35,515 nucleotides of DNA. Source: an uncultured SAR116 cluster alpha proteobacterium (lineage in GTDB: Bacteria > Pseudomonadota > Alphaproteobacteria > Puniceispirillales > Puniceispirillaceae). The stretch lies in the NCBI GenBank assembly GCA_902520885.1, contig CABYPW010000019.1:1-35515 (forward strand), given 5' to 3'. Of the stretch, positions 27,574 to 35,515 are shown piece by piece. Numbering within the stretch: the first letter of the stretch is position 1; each line of letters begins with the position of its first letter. Below the pieces are notes generated by a model that was not told the origin of the DNA, searched no databases, and saw nothing but the letters and a program-made list of their open reading frames with translations. A program made the position numbers and the translations under genes.

Positions 27574-28988
27574 TGGGTTTGATAGCGCAATTTATAGTAG
27601 CAGATGATGATAAGTCTGTGAGAACTTTTCTGGTACATGCATTGACAAGACAAGGGTATAGGGTATCTGCAGTTACTACATTAGCTGGCCTTTGGGACTA
27701 CGCTATGTCTGAGAGAGGCAATATACTTATAACAGATGTTGGGTTTCCAGACGGGGATGTGCTCGATGTTCTACCAAGAATTAAAGAAAAACGGCCAGAC
27801 CTTCAAATTATCGTAATGAGCGCAAGAACTAATTTATTAACAGCAATCAAAACCCAAAAATACGAAGTGGTTGAGTATTTCCCGAAGCCATTTGAGTTGG
27901 GAAAGTTAATTGAGGTCTGTAATCGTGCGGCAAAGCTGTATTCCACTCAAGGAGGTAAAGGAACTATATCACCAAGCAAGTCAAAATCAACGGAACTTTC
28001 TATCCCTAAAACCATTGCGATTCCATTAGCAGGACAATCAGCAATAATGCAGAATACTTTTAAATTACTAACAAAATACTCTACCTCAAATATTCCAGTT
28101 TTGATTCATGCAGAGGCTGGTGCAGAAAAAGAAGAAATCGCCCATACTTTATGTCAAATTGGTAATCATTCAACTACAGAATTTGTTTCAATTAATATAT
28201 CATACACGCACACTAATAATCATTTCAATCTATTATTTGGAGAAGAAAGTATATTAAAATCAGCATCTAAGAAAAATCTATTTATAAATAATATTGAGCT
28301 CTTATCAACTGATGCACAAAGAGCAATGATGAGTTATTTGGATAAACTAGAAACAAGCCCATATCGTCCGACCCGAATTATTATTGGTACCTGTGTCGAT
28401 CTTAGGAAACATGTATCAGAGGGATTATTTAGAGATGATTTATATTTCTTTCTATCATCTGCTTATTTATCAGTACCTCCATTAAGAGATAGACTTGAAG
28501 ATGTCAAATTACTCGCTAATCTAGTTTGCCAACGTTTAAGCGATGAGTTTGGTATTAATAAAACATTACAGACTGAGGCAGTTGACCGTTTGCAAGACTG
28601 GAATTGGCCAGGAAATTTAAGAGAATTAATATTCTTCATTAGGCGTCTTTTTGTAAACACAGACTCAAATGAAATTACGGTTTCCGAAGTTTTAACTGAA
28701 ATAAGCAAATTGCAAAATGTTTCATCTGAAGATAAAAAAACTTCTCTTGGTCAATCTGCAAAATATCATATTGAAAAATATTTTAATTCTATAGGAGATG
28801 ATTTGCCGTCCTCAGGTTTATTTGACAAGATTTTAAGAGAAGTAGAGAAACCTCTTATTTATGCTACAATGAGACGAACATCAGGAAATCAGATAAAGGC
28901 ATCGGAAATACTAGGTATAAACAGAAATACATTAAGGAAAAAGATAAAACAATTGAACCTACCTCTTTCTCGCGATGGATATAAATAG
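27573..28988 (+). CDS. ntrC: NtrC-like response regulator with degenerate AAA+ ATPase domain
   Basis: 471 residues with three NtrC domains. The receiver (about 5-120) is intact: DDD at 11-13, phosphoacceptor Asp55 in ITDVGFPDGD, and Lys105 in FPKPFE. The Fis-type helix-turn-helix is intact (about 425-465, GNQIKASEILGINRNTLRKK). The central AAA+ domain (about 150-385) is badly decayed. Walker A reads AEAGAEKE (180-187) instead of GESGTGKE. The GAFTGA sigma-54 contact loop is missing in a deletion of about 10 residues after LFG (221-223). Walker B reads LFINN (236-240) instead of LFLDE. The sensor I Asn is Cys274, and the second arginine-finger position is Phe293. The fold-forming WPGNLRE remains. 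It cannot be a normal sigma-54 activator. A phosphorylation-controlled DNA-binding regulator is the likeliest role. Confidence 0.92.
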   Translation: MGLIAQFIVADDDKSVRTFLVHALTRQGYRVSAVTTLAGLWDYAMSERGNILITDVGFPDGDVLDVLPRIKEKRPDLQIIVMSARTNLLTAIKTQKYEVVEYFPKPFELGKLIEVCNRAAKLYSTQGGKGTISPSKSKSTELSIPKTIAIPLAGQSAIMQNTFKLLTKYSTSNIPVLIHAEAGAEKEEIAHTLCQIGNHSTTEFVSINISYTHTNNHFNLLFGEESILKSASKKNLFINNIELLSTDAQRAMMSYLDKLETSPYRPTRIIIGTCVDLRKHVSEGLFRDDLYFFLSSAYLSVPPLRDRLEDVKLLANLVCQRLSDEFGINKTLQTEAVDRLQDWNWPGNLRELIFFIRRLFVNTDSNEITVSEVLTEISKLQNVSSEDKKTSLGQSAKYHIEKYFNSIGDDLPSSGLFDKILREVEKPLIYATMRRTSGNQIKASEILGINRNTLRKKIKQLNLPLSRDGYK

Positions 28989-28997
28989 GCCTTGGGA

Positions 28998-31199
28998 ATG
29001 CGAATTCGCAACACAAAATCATTTATCCAAGATACTAATGAAATAAGTTTTATAAAGTTATTGAAGTTAATTTCTGGTGTTGTTTTAGTCAGTGTTTTGA
29101 TAAGTATATTAAGCTTGCTTGCTCTCTCTACCGTAGAGACATTGCCTCAACAATCTGATCTTTTAATATCTATTTTTTTGGGTGCCAGCCTTTGTTTGAT
29201 AGGCTTACTTTTTATTATAATAAGGCAAATAATTAGGCTTTTCGTTGAAAAAAAGCAAAAAAAGGCTGGTTCTCAATTACAAATGAGGCTTGCCGTTTTG
29301 TTTGGTGTGCTAACAGTATTTCCATCAATAATAGTAGCGAGCTTCGCAGTTTCGGTTGTCGATTATTCATTGAGAGGTTGGTTTTCGGAACGTATCTCTA
29401 TCGCAGTAAATGACTCTGTTACAATTGCAGATGCTTATCTAGAAGAGCATACACGTTCTATTAGAGGACAAGTTCTCGCAATGGCAAATGATGTTAACCG
29501 AGATGGGTTAAAATTAGCCCAGAATAAGAAAATTTTTAATAGGTTTATAACTGACCAAGTTGGAATCAGAAATCTCTCAGAAGCTGTAATAGTAGATGGA
29601 ACTGGACAAATAATTGCAAAGTCAAGGTTCGCATTTTCTATTATCTTTTCCGAATTGGATAGCGATTGGTTGGACCGTGCTAGAAATGACGAAGTTGTTA
29701 TAACAAGGACAGATGATAACACGAAGATACAGGCTCTTGTTAAACTTAACAATTTCGTAGATACATACCTGCTTGTCGGTCGCTTCATCGATTCTGATGT
29801 TCTGGAAGCGGTCGATAAAACTCGATTAGCAGTCTCTGATTATCAATCGCTCTCTATTCGACAATTTGACCTCCAGATTTCGATGGCAGCAATTTTTGCT
29901 GTTATATCATTATTTCTCTTACTTTCAGCACTATGGATTGGTCTTAGTTTGTCTAGCGCAATAACTAAGCCTCTAAGAGGTATAATCTTAGTTGCAGACT
30001 CAGTGAGAGCTGGTGATTTAAATTCAAGGGTTGATATAAAGACAGATTTAGATGAGATTTCTCTATTAGGAATTAGTTTCAATAGAATGATGGATGATTT
30101 ATCCTCGACCCAAAGGCAACTTGTTCATGCAAACAAGCAACTTGACCAAAGACGTGAATTTACAGAGGCAGTTTTATCAGGTGTTTCTTCTGGTGTAATT
30201 GGATTAACTAATAAAGGTATTATTACCCTTCCAAATATAGCTGCTTGTTCGCTGCTTAATTATACAAAACAACAACTTATTGGGAGTCAGCTAACTGATA
30301 TTTTACCAGAATTTTCAGAATTATTTGACGTAATCAAGCAAGGGAAGAAACGCAAACATAATGCTGAGTTAATGATTGTTCGGAATGAGCAACAGCTTTT
30401 TCTTCAAGCTGGCATAACCTCCGAAGAAATTGAAAAAAGAATCGTAGGATATGTTGTTACCTTTGATGATGTAACTGACTTATTATCTGCTCAGCGCAAA
30501 GCGGCTTGGTCAGATATAGCAAGACGAATTGCTCATGAAATAAAAAATCCACTTACACCAATTGAGCTTGCAGCAGATAGGTTATTGAAAAAATATAGGC
30601 CAGAAGATCCTAAAAAAGCAGAACAATTCGATCAATTCTTGACTATTATCAGTAGACAAGTTGGAGATATTGGAAGATTGGTAGATGAATTTTCAAGTTT
30701 CGCACGAATGCCATCAGCGGTTCTTACAAAACAAGAGCTAACAGCGCTTGTTGAGGAACAAATTCATTTATATCAAGATGAAGATAACCAAATTAAGATA
30801 TTATTCTCAAAACCACCAGAACCGATTTTCGTGGATGCTGATTCTGGGCTTATTCGGCAAGTGTTTGCGAATCTATTTCAAAATTCAATTGATATACTAA
30901 AGGAAAGTAAGTCCGAGAAATCAACTATCTGGGTAAATTTAAGAAATGATTGGACATCGGTTTACATAGATATTAGGGATAATGGACCAGGATTCCGAAC
31001 AAAAAATTTGTCCAAGTTATTTGAGCCATACGTTACCGGACGCGACGCAGGTACAGGACTTGGCCTTGCAATCGTTCAAAAAATTATTCAGGAACATTCT
31101 GGTCAGATTAAATTACAAAATCATCCAGAGGGAGGTGCGCAAATTGAAATCTCAATCCCCCTCTCAGGAGAGAAATCATCAAAGGGTGGTGAAAAGTGA
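28998..31199 (+). CDS. ntrY: nitrogen regulation sensor histidine kinase NtrY
   Basis: Membrane-bound sensor kinase of the NtrYX pair, about 733 residues. Helices lie near 28-46, 56-82 and 98-123. A periplasmic sensor region runs to about 292, and another helix spans about 295-322. HAMP (about 324-375) and PAS (about 385-500) domains follow, then the kinase core: phosphoacceptor His in ARRIAHEIKNPLTPIELA (about 513), FANLFQNSIDIL, DNGPGF, and the G box GRDAGTGLGLAIV. The ATG at 28998 has AGG 8 nt upstream. A TTG six bases earlier is an alternative. The stop overlaps the ntrX GTG (GTGA). NtrY systems respond to nitrogen or redox conditions, but the signal here is unknown. Confidence 0.95.
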   Translation: MRIRNTKSFIQDTNEISFIKLLKLISGVVLVSVLISILSLLALSTVETLPQQSDLLISIFLGASLCLIGLLFIIIRQIIRLFVEKKQKKAGSQLQMRLAVLFGVLTVFPSIIVASFAVSVVDYSLRGWFSERISIAVNDSVTIADAYLEEHTRSIRGQVLAMANDVNRDGLKLAQNKKIFNRFITDQVGIRNLSEAVIVDGTGQIIAKSRFAFSIIFSELDSDWLDRARNDEVVITRTDDNTKIQALVKLNNFVDTYLLVGRFIDSDVLEAVDKTRLAVSDYQSLSIRQFDLQISMAAIFAVISLFLLLSALWIGLSLSSAITKPLRGIILVADSVRAGDLNSRVDIKTDLDEISLLGISFNRMMDDLSSTQRQLVHANKQLDQRREFTEAVLSGVSSGVIGLTNKGIITLPNIAACSLLNYTKQQLIGSQLTDILPEFSELFDVIKQGKKRKHNAELMIVRNEQQLFLQAGITSEEIEKRIVGYVVTFDDVTDLLSAQRKAAWSDIARRIAHEIKNPLTPIELAADRLLKKYRPEDPKKAEQFDQFLTIISRQVGDIGRLVDEFSSFARMPSAVLTKQELTALVEEQIHLYQDEDNQIKILFSKPPEPIFVDADSGLIRQVFANLFQNSIDILKESKSEKSTIWVNLRNDWTSVYIDIRDNGPGFRTKNLSKLFEPYVTGRDAGTGLGLAIVQKIIQEHSGQIKLQNHPEGGAQIEISIPLSGEKSSKGGEK

Positions 31200-32575
31200 G
31201 TGAAGAGATTTTAATTGTTGATGATGAATCGGATATTCGTTCTTTGTTGAGTCTTACGCTTGAAGATGAGGGATTTTCAACTGTTCAGGCAGCTAACGCC
31301 GAGCAGGCCCGTGATATTGTATCAAAGAGGTTACCATCGTGCGCAATTTTAGATATATGGATGCGTGATTCTGATATGGATGGTCTTGAATTACTAAGCT
31401 GGTGTAAAGAAATCTATCCGGATATGCCTATATTGATGATTTCTGGGCATGGAACAATATCTACAGCCGTTGAAGCAATTCGAAATGGTGCTTATGAATT
31501 TGTTGAAAAACCTTTTAAAGCTGAAAGATTGATTTTGACTGTAAGGAGAGCTTTGCAAGCAAAACGTTTAGAAATTGAAAATCAATTGCTTAGAGCTAGA
31601 ACTGCAGTATATAAACAACCGGACTTTATTGGTAATTCCTCTAAAATTAAGCAACTTAAAAATGATATTGAAAAAATAGCACCAACATCAAGTAGAGTTT
31701 TAATTCAGGGAAGACCGGGTTCAGGTAAAGAGACTGTTGCACGATTAATTCATAATAAGTCATCTCGCTCAGAACATCCATTTGTTGTAGTTTCTTGTAG
31801 TCGATTAACCGGAGAAAAAGCAGATGCGGAACTTTTTGGTTCCGAAAACTTTCAGTATGGAAGAAGAATAGTTGGTTTGCTCGAGCAGGCCCATTTAGGA
31901 ACCCTCTATTTTGACGAAATTAGTGACCTTTCAGCTAATATGCAGGCCCGTATTCTACGTGCTGTTACCGAACAAAGATTTAGAAGAGTAGGGGGAATGT
32001 CAGAAATAATATCTGATGTTCGGATTATTTCTGCGACAAACAAAAATCCTCAGGAAATGATAGAAAAAAGTAAGTTAAGAGAAGATTTATACTATAGACT
32101 TGCAGTCGTGAATATATATGTACCAGAACTTTCACAAAGAAGGGAAGATATCTCCTTATTGGCAAAGCATTTTGTTCAGCAGCAGTCAGAATTACTCGGA
32201 AAAAACCCAGTAAAATTAGGAGAAGATCTCTTAAATGCATTGCGAGCTCTACCTTGGCCGGGATCAGTTAGGCAGCTCAAAAATGTGATAGAAACTATAA
32301 TGATATTATCTTCTGATGAAAAAAAAGAACCTCTTGGTGTATCTGATCTCCCCGAATTTAACACAAACAATAATACCAGCGATGAAGGTCAAATGCTTAA
32401 CGAATTGTTCATGTCATATCCTCTGAGAGAAGCTAGAGAAAAGTTTGAACGTGCGTATTTGATATCACAAATGAAAAAATTTGATGGAAATATAACCCAA
32501 ATGGCAAAATTTATTAAAATGGAGAGGTCTGCACTTTATAGAAAACTAAAATCAGTAGGTGTTTCAGAAAACTAA
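31196..32575 (+). CDS. ntrX: nitrogen assimilation response regulator NtrX
   Basis: 459 residues: receiver domain with Asp53 (ILDIWMRDSD) and Lys105 (VEKPFK), AAA+ domain (about 140-370) and a C-terminal Fis-like helix-turn-helix (FDGNITQMAKFIKMERSALY). Here the ATPase motifs are sound: Walker A GRPGSGKE (172-179), Walker B LYFDEI (Asp240, Glu241), sensor I SATN and arginine fingers REDLYYRL. The GAFTGA loop is absent, replaced by NFQYGRRIVGLLEQAH. That is usual for alphaproteobacterial NtrX and means it does not act as a standard sigma-54 activator. GTG start overlapping ntrY by 4 nt. No strong terminator is seen before trkA. Confidence 0.95.
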   Translation: MSEEILIVDDESDIRSLLSLTLEDEGFSTVQAANAEQARDIVSKRLPSCAILDIWMRDSDMDGLELLSWCKEIYPDMPILMISGHGTISTAVEAIRNGAYEFVEKPFKAERLILTVRRALQAKRLEIENQLLRARTAVYKQPDFIGNSSKIKQLKNDIEKIAPTSSRVLIQGRPGSGKETVARLIHNKSSRSEHPFVVVSCSRLTGEKADAELFGSENFQYGRRIVGLLEQAHLGTLYFDEISDLSANMQARILRAVTEQRFRRVGGMSEIISDVRIISATNKNPQEMIEKSKLREDLYYRLAVVNIYVPELSQRREDISLLAKHFVQQQSELLGKNPVKLGEDLLNALRALPWPGSVRQLKNVIETIMILSSDEKKEPLGVSDLPEFNTNNNTSDEGQMLNELFMSYPLREAREKFERAYLISQMKKFDGNITQMAKFIKMERSALYRKLKSVGVSEN

Positions 32576-32580
32576 TCTCC

Positions 32581-32610
32581 TTGATCTTTTATGATTTAAG
32601 CAGATATAAC
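32581..32610 (+). promoter_or_regulatory. possible internal promoter for trkA-dat-hfq
   Basis: TTGATC (32581-32586), an 18-nt spacer and TATAAC (32605-32610) lie 30 nt before trkA. The -10 box is also the left arm of an inverted repeat, TATAAC-7 nt-GTTATA (32605-32623). In such AT-rich DNA chance matches are common. Confidence 0.35.
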
Positions 32611-32640
32611 AAAACTCGTTATAAATAGGGAATTTCTCAA

Positions 32641-34011
32641 ATGCGAATAGTAATTTGTGGGGCAGGTATAGTGGGAAGCGCCATCGCAACCCATCTTGCA
32701 GCTGAGCAAAATGATGTCACAGTTATAGATCATGATGAAGAGAGAGCGCAACGTATTGCAGAACATGCAGACTTATCGGCAATTGTTGGTCTTGCATCTC
32801 ACCCAGATGTTCTTGAAAGAGCAGGGCTTGAGCAAGCTGAATTAATTATCGCAGTAACGGAGTCTGATGAAGTAAATATGGTTGCTTGCCAAATGGCACA
32901 TAGTGTTTTCAAAACGCCAACTAAGATAGCAAGGATTCGTTCAAACGCGTATTTACGTTCAGACCTCCAAAGTAAGGTTTTTACTGAAGATAATATGCCG
33001 ATCGATTTTATAATATCCCCTGAACAGGAGGTCGCATCCGCTGTTGGCAGGCAATTGAGGCTTCCTGGAGCATTTGACGTTAAAGAGTTGGGTGGTGGTA
33101 AAATTCAACTAGTTGGTGTTTTATGCGATGATAATTGTCCTATCATAGATACGCCCCTACGTCATCTTACAGATTTGTTCCCTGATCTTTCAATAACGAT
33201 AGTTGCAATTCTACGAGAAAACTTAGTAACGATTTCCCGTGACGGAACAGATGAATTAAAAACAGGTGATAGAGTTTATTTTGTTTGCGATACCGAGCAT
33301 TTAGAGCGTGCTATGGCTGCTTTTGGACATCATGAACATCGAACTTCATCTGTGGTTATTGCAGGTGGTGGAAATATTGGTCAGATATTAGCCCAAGATA
33401 TTGAATCAGGTCAAAGTGATATTAAGTCCAAGATAATCGAACTAAATAAGGATCAGGCTAGAAATATTGCCGCGAGATTATCAAATACAAGTGTCATCTG
33501 CGGTGATGTCTTAGATGCTGATATACTCAAAGAAGCAAGTGTCAGCTCCTCAGAAACCTTTGTTGCTGTATCTAATGATGATGAGGTAAATATTTTATCA
33601 GCTTTATTAGCGAAAAGGATTGGTGCAAAATATGCAGTAGTGCTTGTAAATATGCAGGGTTTTTTGCCTCTTATCAGTACATTGGGAGTTGATGTAGTTA
33701 TTAATCCTCCCCAAATTACGGTCTCTTCGGTTCTAGAGCACATAAGAAGAGGAAGAATTATAGATGTTCACTCCATAGTCGAGGGATTAGGAGAAGTTTT
33801 AGAAGCGGAGGCAGTTTCAGGTTCAGATCTTGTTGGCCTTCCATTAAGAAAATCCCGCATTCCTAAAGGGGTTACAATTGGTGCAGTTCTGAGACGTGAT
33901 CGTGTTATTCCCGCTAGAGGCGATACTATAATTGAGGCTGGAGATCATGTAATTTTATTTGCAAAGCAGGGTAAATCAAGACAAGCGGAAAATATAATAT
34001 CAGCAAAATAA
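32641..34011 (+). CDS. trkA: Trk system potassium uptake protein TrkA
   Basis: Peripheral cytoplasmic NAD(H)-binding subunit that gates the TrkH/TrkG potassium channel. 456 residues as a tandem duplication: two Rossmann RCK_N domains (ICGAGIVGSAIATHL at about 5-19, VVIAGGGNIGQILAQ at about 238-252), each followed by an RCK_C domain (about 143-225 and 373-456). Each Rossmann half ends its nucleotide-binding strand with an acidic residue (TVIDHD, KIIELNK). AGGGAA lies before the ATG. The channel subunit is not in this window. Position after ntrX is conserved in alphaproteobacteria. Confidence 0.96.
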   Translation: MRIVICGAGIVGSAIATHLAAEQNDVTVIDHDEERAQRIAEHADLSAIVGLASHPDVLERAGLEQAELIIAVTESDEVNMVACQMAHSVFKTPTKIARIRSNAYLRSDLQSKVFTEDNMPIDFIISPEQEVASAVGRQLRLPGAFDVKELGGGKIQLVGVLCDDNCPIIDTPLRHLTDLFPDLSITIVAILRENLVTISRDGTDELKTGDRVYFVCDTEHLERAMAAFGHHEHRTSSVVIAGGGNIGQILAQDIESGQSDIKSKIIELNKDQARNIAARLSNTSVICGDVLDADILKEASVSSSETFVAVSNDDEVNILSALLAKRIGAKYAVVLVNMQGFLPLISTLGVDVVINPPQITVSSVLEHIRRGRIIDVHSIVEGLGEVLEAEAVSGSDLVGLPLRKSRIPKGVTIGAVLRRDRVIPARGDTIIEAGDHVILFAKQGKSRQAENIISAK

Positions 34012-34028
34012 ATTTGATTTATAGTTAC

Positions 34029-34056
34029 TTGAGTTAAATGTTATTTAAAATAAAAT
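34029..34056 (+). promoter_or_regulatory. possible promoter for dat-hfq
   Basis: TTGAGT (34029-34034), a 16-nt spacer and TAAAAT (34051-34056) in the 68-nt trkA-dat gap. Moderate matches in very AT-rich sequence. Confidence 0.28.
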
Positions 34057-34079
34057 AGATTAATAAAAATAGGATATAA

Positions 34080-34916
34080 ATGTCTAGAATTTCATATGTA
34101 AATGGTCGTTATCTTCCTCATAACCAAGCATCTGTTCATATAGAAGATAGAGGTTATCAATTTGGTGATGGTGTTTATGAAGTTGTTTTAGTTTTAGATA
34201 AAAAATTAGTTGATTTTGCGCTACATTACAAAAGGTTAAGGAGATCTCTTGATGAAATTAGTTTAGTTTTTGATACAACAGAAACTACAATAAAACAGAT
34301 TTTAAAAAGATTAATTAGATCAAATTTGATCAATGATGGCCTTATCTACATGCAAGTAACACGAGGTGTTGCAGAACGCGCACATCAGTTTCCAAAAAAT
34401 GCTGCGCCTTCTTTGGTAGTAACGGCTAAATCGATTATTATCAATGCAGAAGTAGAAGGAAAAAAAGCGATCACTACAGTTGACGAAAGATGGGAAAGAA
34501 GAGACATAAAAACAATTAATCTATTGCCAAATTGCATTGCTAAACAAAAAGCAATAGAGAATGATGCGTATGAAGCTATAATGGTAATGGAAGACGGTAC
34601 TATTTCAGAGGGAGCGTCCTCTAATCTTTGGATGGTAAATGGAGATAATCAGATTATTACTAGAAATGCTAGCAATGTCATTTTAAATGGTATAACAAAG
34701 TTAGCACTTACCACACTCGCAGATATACATTGCTATAAGGTAGTTGAAAAACCATTTACAGTTGATGAAGCAATAAATGCAAAAGAATTGTTTGTTACTA
34801 GTGCCACCGCAATAGTTACCCCTATCACTCAACTCAATAATCATGTAATTGCAGATGGCAAAGTTGGACCTATATCGGCAGCTTTAAGAAGTTCGTATTT
34901 AGAAAGGGCATTTTAG
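34080..34916 (+). CDS. dat: D-amino-acid transaminase (class IV PLP enzyme)
   Basis: 278 residues, fold-type IV aminotransferase related to IlvE. It makes D-alanine, D-glutamate and similar D-amino acids from 2-oxo acids, useful for peptidoglycan. The PLP lysine lies in [19 protein letters not shown] (about 157-175), the cofactor-contacting Glu is in [15 protein letters not shown], and the N-terminal substrate site is [15 protein letters not shown]. The INLLPN-type segment after the Lys and the overall length favour D-amino-acid transaminase over branched-chain aminotransferase, though the substrate is not proven. The position before hfq is the usual alphaproteobacterial one. AGGA lies 6 nt before the ATG. 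Confidence 0.9.
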   Translation: MSRISYVNGRYLPHNQASVHIEDRGYQFGDGVYEVVLVLDKKLVDFALHYKRLRRSLDEISLVFDTTETTIKQILKRLIRSNLINDGLIYMQVTRGVAERAHQFPKNAAPSLVVTAKSIIINAEVEGKKAITTVDERWERRDIKTINLLPNCIAKQKAIENDAYEAIMVMEDGTISEGASSNLWMVNGDNQIITRNASNVILNGITKLALTTLADIHCYKVVEKPFTVDEAINAKELFVTSATAIVTPITQLNNHVIADGKVGPISAALRSSYLERAF

Positions 34917-34929
34917 TAAGGTTAAATCT

Positions 34930-35172
34930 ATGGACAAAACCCAAAACCTGCAGGATGTATTCTTAAATAAAGCTAGGCGGCAACATATATCTGTTACCGT
35001 TTTTTTAATAAATGGTGTTAAGTTGCAAGGTTTGATCACGTGGTTTGATAATTATTCAATTTTATTGAAGCGTGATGGCCATATACAGTTAATTTACAAA
35101 CACGCTGTCTCAACGATTATGCCTGCTACTATTATTGATTTAAGAGAGCAACTTTTAGACAATGAAAATTGA
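34930..35172 (+). CDS. hfq: RNA chaperone Hfq
   Basis: An 80-residue Sm-like hexameric RNA chaperone that pairs small RNAs with mRNAs. Sm1 motif: NLQDVFLN and [19 protein letters not shown]. Sm2 motif: [11 protein letters not shown] with the RNA-binding Lys-His. The Gln and Asp of the proximal U-rich site are present (LQD). The aromatic residue corresponding to Phe42 of E. coli Hfq is Tyr (FDNYSILL), a mild change. The C-terminal tail is short, as in other alphaproteobacteria. It lies 13 nt behind dat with AAGG upstream. The expected downstream neighbour hflX is not present. Confidence 0.96.
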   Translation: MDKTQNLQDVFLNKARRQHISVTVFLINGVKLQGLITWFDNYSILLKRDGHIQLIYKHAVSTIMPATIIDLREQLLDNEN

Positions 35173-35189
35173 TAAGATATTAATTAATA

Positions 35190-35515
35190 ATGTTGTTTGA
35201 TGAAGGAATGCGGGACACCGTAACAAACCTATTACAAGAGGCTTCAAATAGCATTATATTACCATTTTTTAAAAATCTTAAGAAAGAGCAAATAGAAACA
35301 AAATCATCTCCAAATGACTTTGTTACAGTTGCAGATAGAAAATCTGAAGATTTTCTTACTGAAGCACTTGTAAGATTGATAGATCAATCGAAAGTAATTG
35401 GTGAAGAAGCCTCATCAAAAAAGCAGAATTATTTTTCTATTTTAAGTGATGAGTTCGTTTGGACGGTAGACCCAGTTGATGGAACCAAAAATTTTATTAA
35501 TGGAAACGAACAATT
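35190..35515 (+). CDS. inositol monophosphatase family protein (3' end beyond window)
   Basis: An open frame without stops to the window edge, about 108 residues visible. Mg2+-site motifs of the family appear in order: VIGEEASS with the first acidic ligand, then VWTVDPVDGTKNFINGNE, the DPVDGTxNF signature. An N-terminal ITKSSPNDFVTVADRKSE-like stretch precedes them (QIETKSSPNDFVTVADRK). The family includes SuhB, CysQ and histidinol-phosphatase HisN, and the visible part does not separate them. The ATG at 35190 is the first in frame. A second at 35208 is possible, and neither has a clear ribosome site. It starts 17 nt after hfq. Confidence 0.88.
   Translation, partial: MLFDEGMRDTVTNLLQEASNSIILPFFKNLKKEQIETKSSPNDFVTVADRKSEDFLTEALVRLIDQSKVIGEEASSKKQNYFSILSDEFVWTVDPVDGTKNFINGNEQ

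Noticed and set aside
27573-28988. ntrC as a plain pseudogene
   Set aside because: The frame is full length, start and stop are coupled to its neighbours, and receiver and DNA-binding residues are intact. The losses cluster in ATPase motifs only.

Overview
The window is a 35.5 kb piece of an AT-rich alphaproteobacterial chromosome. It is packed with vertically inherited, mostly operonic housekeeping genes. The lineage call rests on gene order and architecture: tpiA-secG-pyrG-kdsA-eno-ftsB-pdhABC-lpd-lipA-ratA, a pyruvate dehydrogenase E1 beta subunit with its own lipoyl domain, a fused IspDF enzyme, and the block dusB-ntrB-ntrC-ntrY-ntrX-trkA-dat-hfq. Low GC, short spacers and many 1-11 nt gene overlaps fit a streamlined, possibly marine, alphaproteobacterium of the SAR116/Rhodospirillales kind. 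The exact clade cannot be fixed from this sequence alone.

Layout. 1-4679: the 3' part of an Mrp/Mnh-like cation/proton antiporter operon, with three NuoN/MnhD-type subunits (the first cut by the window edge) and a 78-residue membrane protein. 4729-6309: an arginase-fold deacetylase (histone deacetylase family) and a secreted DUF192 protein. 6360-6436: tRNA-Pro(UGG) with a good promoter. 6531-10552 (minus strand): ppiD-like chaperone, trpE and a LysE-family exporter, the last two coupled by a TAATG overlap. 10770-16232: triosephosphate isomerase, SecG, CTP synthase, KDO-8-phosphate synthase, enolase and an FtsB-like division protein. 16442-23162: the pyruvate dehydrogenase complex (E1 alpha, E1 beta, E2, E3), lipoyl synthase and RatA. 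23150-25340 (minus): pncC, pgpA, ispDF. 25460-35172: dusB, both nitrogen-type two-component systems (NtrBC, NtrYX), TrkA, a D-amino-acid transaminase and Hfq. 35190-35515: the start of an inositol-monophosphatase-family gene running off the window.

How they fit together. Lipoyl synthase sits directly behind the complex whose lipoyl domains it modifies. Tpi, enolase and PDH are neighbouring glycolytic and link-reaction steps. PgpA, IspDF, KdsA, FtsB and SecG serve envelope building. The NtrB-NtrC-NtrY-NtrX string is a nearly continuous transcription unit with overlapping stops and starts.

No mobile element, CRISPR array, prophage or defence island was seen. The most unusual object is NtrC at 27573-28988. 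Its receiver domain and Fis-type DNA-binding helix are intact, but its AAA+ ATPase core has lost Walker A glycines, both Walker B acids, the GAFTGA loop, the sensor I Asn and one arginine finger. Second in interest is the pairing of trpE with an amino-acid-type exporter in place of trpG. I see no wholly new system, and the rest is well-conserved core genome.
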